From: Clostridia bacterium
Lineage (GTDB): Bacteria > Bacillota > Clostridia > Christensenellales > UBA1242
Length of the DNA: 64,000 nucleotides
Assembly: GCA_017537515.1 (NCBI GenBank)
Contig: JAFYKO010000122.1
Location: forward strand, 24,741-88,740
Direction: 5' to 3'
Made by a program: the position numbers and the translations under genes. Shown here piece by piece: positions 49,088-56,782 of this stretch. The notes under the pieces are model-generated. The model was not told where the DNA came from. It was given only the letters and a program-made list of their open reading frames with translations, and did not search any database. Position 1 is the stretch's first letter. Each line of letters opens with the position of its first letter.

Positions 49088-49778
49088 GGGTTACGTCCTT
49101 GATATACGGGTGACGACCACAGCACTTCTTTTCAATGCAGAAGCACATAGACTTATTAAGGAACTTGTAGCGTTCACAAGACGGCACGAAAAGGTTTTCG
49201 CCTATCCATCCCCATTCTACGTTAATCTTCATAAGCAGCGAGCGAAGTTCGTTTGCGAACTGACGGATTTCCAAAAGGGCACGGCTGCAAAGACGCTTGT
49301 TCATAAAGTTCACAAGAGAACGCAGGTTAATCTTCCACACCACCTTTGAATCCATACCCAACGGCAGGGCGTTCGCAGCGTCTTCACGGGGAACGCCTAG
49401 TTCAATCAATTCCCCGTAAAATTCGGCTATGTTCTTCATACCCTTTTCATAAACTTCACGGACCCCATCCTTTTGGCAGGACGGGGGTGTATAATACTTA
49501 AAGTTGCTTTCGTCAACATAGCGTGTGGACGATTGCAAATAACTTGTCCCTACACAATGCCTACCCACCTCCCGCATACACCGAGCGGATAAATCTTCAA
49601 TGAGTAATTCCACATTTACCCATTCCAACACCCTACCGTGGTCGGACTCTATACAAGATATAGCTCTGTTTACATTTTTTTCACGGTCATCGGTGTTGGC
49701 ACCCCAACAAACCCCTGCGACACTACCAATCTTTTGCAAAGGATGGTTTGTAGTGTCGCCAACTAATGTAAGTTTCAT
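49074..49778 (-). CDS. thyX: Flavin-dependent thymidylate synthase ThyX
   Basis: The 234-residue protein has the ThyX pattern: REVGRHCVGTSYLQSSTRY (residues 69-87), then NLRSLVNFMNKRLCSRALLEIRQFA. It makes dTMP from dUMP with FAD, NADPH and methylene-tetrahydrofolate. The usual RHR triplet reads RHC, a variant that should be noted, while the later Ser and Arg-Tyr are kept. The C-terminus is Cys-rich (CFCIEKKCCG). Its ATG overlaps the stop of the upstream endonuclease (ATGA). Confidence 0.88.
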   Translation of the reverse strand: MKLTLVGDTTNHPLQKIGSVAGVCWGANTDDREKNVNRAISCIESDHGRVLEWVNVELLIEDLSARCMREVGRHCVGTSYLQSSTRYVDESNFKYYTPPSCQKDGVREVYEKGMKNIAEFYGELIELGVPREDAANALPLGMDSKVVWKINLRSLVNFMNKRLCSRALLEIRQFANELRSLLMKINVEWGWIGENLFVPSCERYKFLNKSMCFCIEKKCCGRHPYIKDVTLVKQ

Positions 49779-50917
49779 AAGTTATTCCTTTTAATTTGAT
49801 ACTTTGTAATATCTACACCTAATGTTTCAAAATAATTAAATGCTTCAAGCAGGTCTGCACCTTTCAAGATTATAACACCATTATCTATCATACACTTATG
49901 CTTACATAAGCACAAAGGCTTACCCCTAGCATAAGGGTTTATTAACTGACCCTTATCATTAAAGAAATGGTCGCCCTTAATCTCATACAACTTACCACCA
50001 ATTATAAAATCGGGTTCATACCTAGACACGCTGTTAGACTCATTAGTATATGTAAAACTTATAGCAGGGTGATATATAAATTCTACACCAATATGTTTAA
50101 GCCATACATAATAAATAAGTTCCCAACTACTATCAAACTTAACCCCATCATATAAATACTTGTAAACATTCCAATACTTGCCATATTTACGCAGGCAAGT
50201 TGCGTAAATCTTGTCACGGACACTCTTTACTTGATTCACACTACGAACACCATATTTCTTATACACAGATTCAAGTTTATGCTGTTTCACAATATCCGAA
50301 GAATTAGGACTATCTGTATTATACTTCAATAATGAGGTTTCCCTGGATTTTTCCACCTTATCGGAACTAGCCAAGTATTCGGCAGAACCGTATCGCTCCA
50401 AATTAGTCTTATGAATTTTATCTCTAATACACTTTATTTGAGAAACATTATCAACAAGTTCACCGTTGTTATACCTATCCGAAACCGTCTTTCTTATTTT
50501 AGCCTTAACTTTGTCGGATTGGAACGTGCATTCACACCCGTACTTACACAAATTTGTAATACGTGTCCTCTGCATACGAATAGCCCTAGCCTTTTCTAAA
50601 TCGCCATATTTCTTAATCTTTGTTAAGCGTGATTCTTCTGCAAGATGCTTATGGTAATTTTCTATACTCCCATACTTTTGTATTCTTAACAATTCTCGCT
50701 TTGACTTATAACCATACTTTAACGAATTATAATTTGCAGCACAATACCTGCACATAAACCAAGTATCTTTATTAGAAACCGTTGGAATTTTAAGGACTTC
50801 CTTACCGCAAGAACAGATACAGTGTATCTTATATTTAGCACAATTATTCAATACATCCGACGCTATACTGTCACAATCCAAAGCAGCAACTTCACGAATA
50901 ATCTTAACTGTAGCCAT
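49775..50917 (-). CDS. PD-(D/E)XK homing-type endonuclease
   Basis: From ATG 50917 (MATVKIIREVAALD), with GGAAA upstream, the protein is 380 residues. The N-terminal 80 residues have two Cys pairs (CICSCG and CRYC). Then several repeats of a KYG or RYG motif with charged helix follow (KYGSIENYHKHL, KYGDLEKARAIR, RYGSAEYLASSD). The C-terminal nuclease domain has FDSSWELIYYVWL, YEPDFIIGGKLYEIKGD, the PD...ExK signature. It sits directly before thyX, a common landing site for homing genes. Confidence 0.8.
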   Translation of the reverse strand: MATVKIIREVAALDCDSIASDVLNNCAKYKIHCICSCGKEVLKIPTVSNKDTWFMCRYCAANYNSLKYGYKSKRELLRIQKYGSIENYHKHLAEESRLTKIKKYGDLEKARAIRMQRTRITNLCKYGCECTFQSDKVKAKIRKTVSDRYNNGELVDNVSQIKCIRDKIHKTNLERYGSAEYLASSDKVEKSRETSLLKYNTDSPNSSDIVKQHKLESVYKKYGVRSVNQVKSVRDKIYATCLRKYGKYWNVYKYLYDGVKFDSSWELIYYVWLKHIGVEFIYHPAISFTYTNESNSVSRYEPDFIIGGKLYEIKGDHFFNDKGQLINPYARGKPLCLCKHKCMIDNGVIILKGADLLEAFNYFETLGVDITKYQIKRNNL

Positions 50918-51068
50918 AAATTTCCAAATAAAAATGCCCGATGAACGCTTAAATTGGTCGTCAGCATCCATCGGACATTCTAAACTCAACTAGCAATTAA
51001 GGACGACCAAGAACTTAACCACTACATAACACAATATACATTATTTTAGAGGAAAATGCAATAGAAAA

Positions 51069-51101
51069 GGGCAGTGTAGAAAACCGAGAACTACACTGCC
51101 C
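51069..51101 (-). terminator. Rho-independent terminator
   Basis: GGGCAGTGTAG and CTACACTGCCC form a perfect 11-bp stem with an 11-base loop, followed by TTTTCTATT on the minus strand. It closes the structured segment at 51069-51200. Confidence 0.85.
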
Positions 51102-51200
51102 CGCCCCACGCCAATGAGCCTGCCACCGAAGTGGCGACGTAGGGCTATTCCACCCTTTATGGAAGTAAACAGGGCAGAATGGCTACAAACTGCCCTGTCC
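51069..51200 (-). ncRNA. Structured intergenic segment, possible small RNA or structured 3' end
   Basis: Between two genes the minus strand folds into at least three hairpins in 130 bases: CAGGGCAG/CTGCCCTG (51170-51197), GCCAC-CGAA-GTGGC (51122-51135) and the terminator stem (51069-51101). A small AGGG/CCCT stem lies between the first two. No convincing gene with a ribosome site is seen here. The density of stems with a terminal T run suggests a stable RNA or a structured 3' end of the upstream mRNA. I do not recognise a known RNA family. Confidence 0.4.
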
Positions 51201-51240
51201 CCACAAATATAAACAAAGGTATCACTACCTGCAACTGCGT

Positions 51241-51495
51241 TTATCCCATAGGCGGGATTTCTACGCAAATCTTGGTCCCGCCTTCGTCTTCTTTCCAATA
51301 CACGTTAGCCCGCCTAAAAGCCTTGCTCATTTGTGATACAAGCATTTCAGCCTGGGCGGGTGTGATGCCGTGGAAATAGAGAGCGATAGACGTGTAGCCG
51401 TCGTGTTCAAAAGACTTCTTTTCTTGAAGCGACAGCCCAAGATTAAGCCAAATACCTTCTGCCCGTGCGAGCAACTTGTTAGCGTAAGCGTTCAT
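51241..51495 (-). CDS. Small protein coupled to a Cys-rich peptide gene
   Basis: ATG 51495 gives 84 residues, MNAYANKLLARAEGIWLNLG..., a helix-strand fold with GYTSIALYFHGITPAQAEMLVSQM. The start overlaps the stop of the 43-residue gene (ATGA), which supports it over the longer TTG form. The function is unknown. Confidence 0.6.
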   Translation of the reverse strand: MNAYANKLLARAEGIWLNLGLSLQEKKSFEHDGYTSIALYFHGITPAQAEMLVSQMSKAFRRANVYWKEDEGGTKICVEIPPMG

Positions 51496-51623
51496 CGTTT
51501 TGCTTCGTCTGCGGACGGTTTCGGGAACTTGTTGTAATTGATACAATCCGTAACACCCGAAGCCCTGTTTGCACAGTAGGTCTTGGAATTACAGGTGTTG
51601 CAAATGGATTCTTTCTTTGTCAT
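51492..51623 (-). CDS. Small Cys-rich protein, probable zinc binder
   Basis: ATG 51623, with AAAGG upstream, opens a 43-residue frame, MTKKESICNTCNSKTYCANR..., with CxxC and two further Cys (17 and 28), enough for one zinc site. It overlaps the next gene by ATGA. Small zinc peptides are common in phage regulatory segments. The function is unknown. Confidence 0.55.
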   Translation of the reverse strand: MTKKESICNTCNSKTYCANRASGVTDCINYNKFPKPSADEAKR

Positions 51624-51707
51624 AAATTAACCTTTAATTAATATTAAACTTAAAAATAGCACCTAACTTGTGATACAGTTGGTCTAAAATACACAAGAAA
51701 TAAACTC

Positions 51708-53003
51708 CTATGAAAATGTAAGTGCACTCCACATTTTCTGTTTATACCTTATGCTCAAGACTGCATTTCCGATATAGTCGGATAGCAGGAACCTATATTT
51801 CAGTTTAGATTCTTTGACTTTAAGGAATAGGTTCTTCCAAGTCTTCACTCCCGACAGCGTTTGCTTCCATTGCTCGTCTAGTCGTTCAACATTAAACTTG
51901 GGGTAGAACCACCCCTTTTCAAACTTCTTGTATGCACGTCTAGCAATTTCAATGCTCGCAGCAACCATATCGGGAGTATTCTCATTCCCGTATGCAAAGT
52001 TGCCTACAATAGATGAATATGCAGGATTTACTTCTACAAGTTCATATTTGTGTATGCCTGCGAGCATTTTTAACTTGCTTACGAATAACTGACGTTCCCA
52101 TTTGTTATTACACAAACGGTTAAGGCACTTGCCCTTCTGTTTATCGGTAGGCTTGATAGACAGGTCTTCAATGGCGAGTTTACTACACTTCCAATAGTCC
52201 ACAAGTTTGTTAATCCTATGGGCAATAGCAATCGTTTCGTGCTTCAACTTGTTAGTAAAATACTTGGATTTCTTATGTTGCGAAGATTCCCCGCTAGGTA
52301 TCGTGAGTGCCGTTAAATCAAACACCTCTTTGTGCAAAACCTTAAAATCATCGTCTTTACCAAACTCAATAACGGACACCCCTATGTAATTGGGGTTCAT
52401 ATCAATCCCAAGAATACGGTTATGCTTCAAACCCTTGTATGCTTCATTGTAAATCAAGGATTCGTCATAGGTAAGGAACAGGTGCCTGTCTGTGAACTTT
52501 ACTGTCACAGGCATTTTCTTCTGTTCAGCAAGTTCTTGCACTTTGGCTAATTCTTGTGCTAGTTTCTTCTTTACAGGGCAGAACTGTATTTCTGTATGGG
52601 TATCACGGGACGGCTTGTAGATTACACTGTTGTTTGTTAAATCAAAGTCTATAAGACGGTTTCCACGGAAATCCTTTGCACCTACGCTACATACAGGCAT
52701 CAGCCTCAAATAGCGTAACTGCTCCTTTGTAACCAACCCTTTCAAATACTTTATTAAATTACCCCTACCGCCAAATATGACGTTACCCCTACCATTAACC
52801 TTATACAAAGAATTTCCTTCATTTACAGCAGACTGCAACAACCAACTATTAAAACAAAAATACTTATTTACAGTAGCATACACTTCTTTTTCGGACAGAC
52901 CATCCTGGTAACGATTAAACGCCATACGAACCACACTGCTAAATACACGCATATCATCTAGCACGTCGGGGCTGTTTGTTATTTGCAGTTTAACCGTTTT
53001 CAT
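51708..53003 (-). CDS. TnpB-like RuvC nuclease without zinc finger, copy C
   Basis: From ATG 53003 (MKTVKLQITN) the protein is 431 residues. Catalytic residues are Asp201 (LGIDMNPNY), Glu279 (LAIEDLSI) and Asp345 (NTPDMVAAS), with the same spacing as in TnpB. A zinc ribbon is absent. The YSSIVGNFAYG segment before the last Asp is shared with a zinc-less TnpB-related branch. It has its own consensus promoter with TATATT six bases from the ATG. A hairpin covers the last codons and the stop. Nearest genes are intact. RNA-guided cutting is a family inference. Confidence 0.88.
   Translation of the reverse strand: MKTVKLQITNSPDVLDDMRVFSSVVRMAFNRYQDGLSEKEVYATVNKYFCFNSWLLQSAVNEGNSLYKVNGRGNVIFGGRGNLIKYLKGLVTKEQLRYLRLMPVCSVGAKDFRGNRLIDFDLTNNSVIYKPSRDTHTEIQFCPVKKKLAQELAKVQELAEQKKMPVTVKFTDRHLFLTYDESLIYNEAYKGLKHNRILGIDMNPNYIGVSVIEFGKDDDFKVLHKEVFDLTALTIPSGESSQHKKSKYFTNKLKHETIAIAHRINKLVDYWKCSKLAIEDLSIKPTDKQKGKCLNRLCNNKWERQLFVSKLKMLAGIHKYELVEVNPAYSSIVGNFAYGNENTPDMVAASIEIARRAYKKFEKGWFYPKFNVERLDEQWKQTLSGVKTWKNLFLKVKESKLKYRFLLSDYIGNAVLSIRYKQKMWSALTFS
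51712..51738 (-). other. Conserved 3'-end hairpin of TnpB-like copy C
   Basis: GAAAATGT (51712-51719) and ACATTTTC (51731-51738) form a perfect 8-bp stem with an 11-base loop across the final codons. It matches the hairpins in copies A and B in position. Confidence 0.5.
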
Positions 53004-53009
53004 ACCATA

Positions 53010-53038
53010 AATATAGATTGTCTTATGACAGTTGTCAA
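53010..53038 (-). promoter_or_regulatory. Consensus promoter of TnpB-like copy C
   Basis: On the minus strand TTGACA (53038-53033), a 17-base spacer and TATATT (53015-53010) precede ATG 53003 by six bases. It resembles the promoter of copy A base by base at many points. Confidence 0.8.
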
Positions 53039-53064
53039 TAGACAACCTATACCTAATGTGTTAA

Positions 53065-53358
53065 TTACTTGCCCGCCTTTGCAAGTGCAGCGTCTTCAAT
53101 AGCCTTTGCGTTCTTACGACGGAGCAAGGCAAGGCGAATGCCCAACGTGTCACGGTATTCAACCATAGCACTGAATTGACGGCAAAGCAGATTGTATTGT
53201 TCGTCCCCGACTTCCTTGGCGAAACTATCGCCACGATTAAGGGCAACGTCAAGTCTTTCTACGTTGCCTGCAACTGCGTCAAATTCAAGTTCAAGGTCAA
53301 CGATAACTTCTGCAAGGCTCTTTTTCGGAGCCTGTTTCTTCACGTTCTTTTTAGCCAT
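53065..53358 (-). CDS. Small helical-hairpin phage protein
   Basis: The 97-residue protein starts MAKKNVKKQAPKKSLAEVIV and is otherwise helix: LELEFDAVAGNVERLDVAL, then QYNLLCRQFSAMVEYRDTLGIRLALL. The Q-x-x-AM-x-x-Y-x-x-x-L-x-x-R pattern is frequent in small phage proteins of unknown function. It lies 14 bases behind the Acb2/Tad1-like gene and may work with it. A Lys-rich N-terminus, like that of its neighbour, is noted. Confidence 0.65.
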   Translation of the reverse strand: MAKKNVKKQAPKKSLAEVIVDLELEFDAVAGNVERLDVALNRGDSFAKEVGDEQYNLLCRQFSAMVEYRDTLGIRLALLRRKNAKAIEDAALAKAGK

Positions 53359-53372
53359 TGTGCGTCCCCCTG

Positions 53373-53951
53373 TTAGACCTTGGAAGTGCCTTCCACGCCA
53401 CGCTTCACACGGGCGTTAGTTCTCTTGCGGAGCCACATAAGGGCTTCTTCAATCTTCGTAATGGCACAAGCGTTTTCACGGCACTTGTATTCGCTGTTTT
53501 GGAAGCCTTCAAGTCGGGCAAGGACCATACCGAGCAAATCTTCATTTGCAACGCCATTCACGCCATTTTCCTTAATCGGTCCTTCCTGGAAATTAACAAT
53601 GGCGATTACACGATTCTGTCCCTTGTGTTCGCCCTCGGTGTCGGGCTTCGCAGCAATAACCTTGAAGTGGTGCGGAGCGTTAAACTTGTAATCCGCTTCG
53701 TGGATAATCATCGTGTAGTTCTGCGTAAGCAGGTCGTGTTCCAGGACAACGTAGCCCTGGTCCTGCTGCTTCGGAGCAGCATCAGCCTTGGCGGGCACCA
53801 ACTTCGCCATAATCTTCGGAGCGGTCTTCTTCGGAGCGACAGCCTTAACGTCTTTCTTCGGAGCAGACTTCACGTCCTTCTTCGGGGCGACCACCTTTAC
53901 TTTCGGTGCGACTTTGGTTTCAGTTTTCGGAGCAGCCTTTTTAGTAGCCAT
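53373..53951 (-). CDS. Acb2/Tad1-like hairpin-domain protein with Lys/Pro-rich tail
   Basis: From ATG 53951, with AAAGGA upstream, the protein is 192 residues. The first 60 are a histone-H1-like tail of APKKDVK-type repeats. Then come a short beta domain and IVNFQEGPIKENGVNGVANEDLL. The C-terminal 55 residues (YKCRENACAITKIEEALMWL, then RTNARVKRGVEGT) match, by eye, the helical hairpin shared by Acb2 and Tad1 anti-defence proteins, which sequester cyclic nucleotide signals of CBASS and Thoeris. The fusion to a basic tail is unusual. Function by family is likely but untested; many phage proteins with this domain are uncharacterised. Confidence 0.65.
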   Translation of the reverse strand: MATKKAAPKTETKVAPKVKVVAPKKDVKSAPKKDVKAVAPKKTAPKIMAKLVPAKADAAPKQQDQGYVVLEHDLLTQNYTMIIHEADYKFNAPHHFKVIAAKPDTEGEHKGQNRVIAIVNFQEGPIKENGVNGVANEDLLGMVLARLEGFQNSEYKCRENACAITKIEEALMWLRKRTNARVKRGVEGTSKV

Positions 53952-54001
53952 TTTAGTGTTTCCTTTGCTGTGACACACAGCGGTTTTTGTGATTAGTTAA
54001 A

Positions 54002-54514
54002 TCAAAGTTTTTCTCTACGTGCCCATTCAGCAATGAGCAAATTATCCGAATCACCGTGCTTACGGATTACTTTTTCGTGTTCGGGGAATAACCGCAAACC
54101 TATATCCATAGACGCTTTCTTTAGTTCGGGTGCCCCTTTAAGTCCTTTAGGTAACATTTTAGACTGCCATTCACGGGAATCCACATAAAAATGGGGTATT
54201 CCTAAATCCTCTATCACACATAGAGTAGCCTCTAGCGAACGTGCAGCAGATATAGACGCTTGAAACCGAAGCGGATTTATCATAGGTCTTTCAATAGCAA
54301 CTACAATGTCACTAGCCTTATAAGCTGTCCCCATAATATCCAAAAACCACTGTTTCAAAGCCAAATGGTCTATACGTGAAATAATTTTTTTTGCTTTTGT
54401 ATAACTCTGTTCCTTAATAATAGGAGTTTCTATGCAACGTGTAGAGCATTCACCAACACAAGCAATACTACCTGTCGTTCCATTATCTAAACCGACCCAT
54501 AATTTATGTGACAT
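54002..54514 (-). CDS. RuvC-like Holliday junction resolvase
   Basis: The 170-residue protein has RuvC-fold motifs: VGLDNGTTGS (first Asp at residue 9), VVAIERP (Glu) and KHGDSDNLLIAEW (last Asp). It would cleave branched DNA before or during packaging. Its ATG overlaps the stop of the HNH gene (TAATG). It lies in the nucleic-acid block with the DnaQ-like exonuclease. Confidence 0.8.
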   Translation of the reverse strand: MSHKLWVGLDNGTTGSIACVGECSTRCIETPIIKEQSYTKAKKIISRIDHLALKQWFLDIMGTAYKASDIVVAIERPMINPLRFQASISAARSLEATLCVIEDLGIPHFYVDSREWQSKMLPKGLKGAPELKKASMDIGLRLFPEHEKVIRKHGDSDNLLIAEWARREKL

Positions 54515-55116
54515 TAGGCACCACCTTTAATACCATACAATTCTGTATATTCTTCGTCTGTTAGAAATCTACGCTTGCCGTCGGGACACTTTCTTTCGTG
54601 CTTACCCAATGCTTTAAGTCGTTCTCTATATACCTTCCGACTAGCCAAAATCTTATCACGATTACCTACATAATGTGCCCTGCTAGCTTCAATACGATGC
54701 TTATTCCAATTTTTAACAAGTGACGGATTTGCTTTACGGTATTCGTGCTGATATGCAGCACTATTTTCACGACTATGGGCACCGTATAACTCCCCACACC
54801 TATCATACCTATAAGAATTACGACTATTATCCAATATAGTAGCAAGTCGCAAATTCTCAAGTCTGTTATCGTGGCGAACCCTGTTAATATGGTCAATCAC
54901 AAAATTTTGAGGTATTGCCCCCTTAAAAGATTCAAACACAAGCCTATGTATTCTATATAGTTTATAATTAAACTTTATTCGTAAATAGCCATCCTTATCG
55001 GGATAACCAAAAGACCACACATACTTAAACCTCCGTATATTCTTACGTGGTGGCATCAAGACCGCACCATCCTCACGAACCCATAAACCCGTAGGTTTGT
55101 GCTTCTTTATCTGCAT
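54514..55116 (-). CDS. HNH homing endonuclease
   Basis: The 200-residue protein has an N-terminal DGYLRIKFNYKLYRIHRLVFESF segment and the HNH core VIDHINRVRHDNRLENLRLAT. The C-terminal half is basic helix. It is inserted between the DnaQ-like and RuvC-like genes, and its stop overlaps the start of the latter. It is related in layout to the HNH protein at 46372-47022 but not closely similar outside the core. Confidence 0.9.
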   Translation of the reverse strand: MQIKKHKPTGLWVREDGAVLMPPRKNIRRFKYVWSFGYPDKDGYLRIKFNYKLYRIHRLVFESFKGAIPQNFVIDHINRVRHDNRLENLRLATILDNSRNSYRYDRCGELYGAHSRENSAAYQHEYRKANPSLVKNWNKHRIEASRAHYVGNRDKILASRKVYRERLKALGKHERKCPDGKRRFLTDEEYTELYGIKGGA

Positions 55117-55150
55117 CTCCTAACCTCGTTATGAATAATGGAATATACCA

Positions 55151-55774
55151 TTAAGCCAAAGCCTTCATAATTCGTTTGTAAAGTTCACGTTCAGCAGACA
55201 CGTCCCCTGCACAGTAATTACCGATAATGTCCAACTTACCCTCACGGAACAACTGCGGGACTTCGGAGCCACACACAGAACCCTTGGGGTCTGCGATATT
55301 GAGCAGCAAACAAGCGGAACGCAGGGACATAGACGCACCACCACCGAAACGCATAAGTTCCATAGTATCAATGTGCGGGATTTCCCAGGGTTTCTTTCCA
55401 CCAAAGTTAAGGGCACGGGGGACAAACCCGACCTGTGCCATAAAACGCTTCGCAACAAAAGGAATATCAAACCCCTTAATGTTGTGACCGACCAGGACAG
55501 CGTTTTCGCTGTCAAAAATATCGGTCACGGACTTAATGAGTTCCTTTTCTTCTTCAACGCTGCCTGCCGTATAGACTTTCGGTGCTTCGTCTGTCAAGGC
55601 ATTACCAATGGCGATAGCACAAATCATACCAAATTCAGCGTGAAGTGCAGCCATATCTTCCAACTCTTGTCCCTCTTTTCCAGGGTATTTGGATTCAGCC
55701 CACTGCGGGTAGAACGTGTCCATAATTCCAGGACGGGGAGTAGTTTCAATGTCAAAGACAAATTTACGTGCCAT
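55151..55774 (-). CDS. DnaQ/PolB-type 3'-5' exonuclease
   Basis: The 207-residue protein has DEDDy-type exonuclease motifs: FVFDIETTP (Asp and Glu), VGHNIKGFDIPF (second Asp) and NYCAGDVSAE (Tyr and last Asp). It resembles stand-alone exonucleases related to PolB proofreading domains. It would degrade or proofread single-strand DNA 3' ends. It lies upstream of the HNH and RuvC-like genes, forming a DNA-handling block. Confidence 0.85.
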   Translation of the reverse strand: MARKFVFDIETTPRPGIMDTFYPQWAESKYPGKEGQELEDMAALHAEFGMICAIAIGNALTDEAPKVYTAGSVEEEKELIKSVTDIFDSENAVLVGHNIKGFDIPFVAKRFMAQVGFVPRALNFGGKKPWEIPHIDTMELMRFGGGASMSLRSACLLLNIADPKGSVCGSEVPQLFREGKLDIIGNYCAGDVSAERELYKRIMKALA

Positions 55775-55811
55775 AATAATTACCTCTTAATAGGTATATA
55801 GTTAGATAGCG

Positions 55812-56180
55812 TCAATTTACTTTCGGACCCTTTGGGAACTTCAAAAATTTCACAGCCCTGCGTTCGTCTTCAATAGTGACTCCCTCCTGCGACGCAATAG
55901 CCATTTCCTTTTGCTGTTCGGACAAACCACGTATGCACTCGTCAGCCTTGTCCAACTTACGCATAAGGTCCTTTACGGCTGCACAAAGTTTGTGATTCTC
56001 TTGTGCAAGGTTCGGCATAACTGACGCTTCCACAAGGATTTCTGCTGCGGTGTGCATATCAAACTTACCATTAACCAACAGGTCATACATTCGTTTTGCG
56101 TTGTCTGCAAAACTAGCCTGTGGGTCCAACCGCTTGCACAGTTCGTCAAACGGATTTGGTCTGTTCTTCTTCCTGGGCAT
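55812..56180 (-). CDS. Helical protein, possible DNA-binding
   Basis: The 122-residue protein starts MPRKKNRPNPFDELCKRLDP and is otherwise helix, with a coiled-coil stretch (NHKLCAAVKDLMRKLDKADECI) and a basic C-terminus (RRAVKFLKFPKGPKVN). It overlaps the end of the previous gene by 35 bases. The layout recalls small terminase or DNA-binding proteins, but no firm assignment is possible. Confidence 0.55.
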   Translation of the reverse strand: MPRKKNRPNPFDELCKRLDPQASFADNAKRMYDLLVNGKFDMHTAAEILVEASVMPNLAQENHKLCAAVKDLMRKLDKADECIRGLSEQQKEMAIASQEGVTIEDERRAVKFLKFPKGPKVN

Positions 56181-56529
56181 TGGGCTTACTGCGATGGATA
56201 ATGTTGATGTTGTTGCTGTTCTTTTCGTTGAACGCCTTGAAGTCGGAGAATCGGGGCTTTGCCGAACGGGGGATTCCTAGGGCTTCCTTGTGCTGTCGGA
56301 TAGATTCCCAAGAGCGGTTAGGGACAATCTTTCCTGCCCTTAACGCTATGTCTTCGGATTCTGTCCACCACCACTGACAGGTAGCCTTGCGAAGTTCTTT
56401 CCAGGGAATGTTGTGCTTGTGGGCGTATGACGCAGCCTGCAAGTAGGTTCGTCCTTCGGGGACCTCTCCACGCATAACTGCTGCAATTTCTGTATCAAGC
56501 CAACGTCGTTTAGGCACATTTCTTGACAT
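56146..56529 (-). CDS. Putative Myb/homeodomain-like DNA-binding protein
   Basis: The 127-residue protein has two similar Trp-led helical units: RRWLDTEIAAVMRGEVPEGRT and WWTESEDIALRAGKIVPNRSW, each followed by another helix (YLQAASYAHKHNIPW and ESIRQHKEALGIP). This resembles tandem SANT/Myb-like helix-turn-helix repeats. The C-terminus is Asn/Gln-rich. It is the first gene behind the promoter at 56586-56614 and could be a regulator of this unit. Confidence 0.55.
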   Translation of the reverse strand: MSRNVPKRRWLDTEIAAVMRGEVPEGRTYLQAASYAHKHNIPWKELRKATCQWWWTESEDIALRAGKIVPNRSWESIRQHKEALGIPRSAKPRFSDFKAFNEKNSNNINIIHRSKPNAQEEEQTKSV

Positions 56530-56585
56530 ACAACCTGTCCTTTATCCTTATAAAAAGAATTAAATTACGTGGTTGTCGCACTGTA

Positions 56586-56614
56586 AATATAATATAATAC
56601 CTAGCCGTTTGCAA
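56586..56614 (-). promoter_or_regulatory. Promoter with partial operator palindrome
   Basis: On the minus strand TTGCAA (56614-56609), 17 bases and TATATT (56591-56586) precede ATG 56529. ATACCTA and TAG flank an 11-base centre as in the palindromes at 15765 and 28997, but the right arm is degenerate. The rest of 56615-56782 is AT-rich and holds no gene that I can support. Confidence 0.6.
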
Positions 56615-56782
56615 TAGATTACCTGTTATATAATTATAAAATTGATAAATAAACGATAGCAAACCCGAACCTTTTAAGGTGTTTATAATCATTACCAATA
56701 TAAGTAATAAGTAATTATTGCTCGCCACAAAAATAATCTATATTTGAGTTAGACTAGGATAGAACTTGTTTAAGTCAAATAT

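Noticed and set aside
51041..51298. 85-residue minus-strand frame over the hairpin cluster
   Set aside because: It has no ribosome site and an Arg/Gly-rich composition unlike the other genes, and the hairpins explain the segment better.
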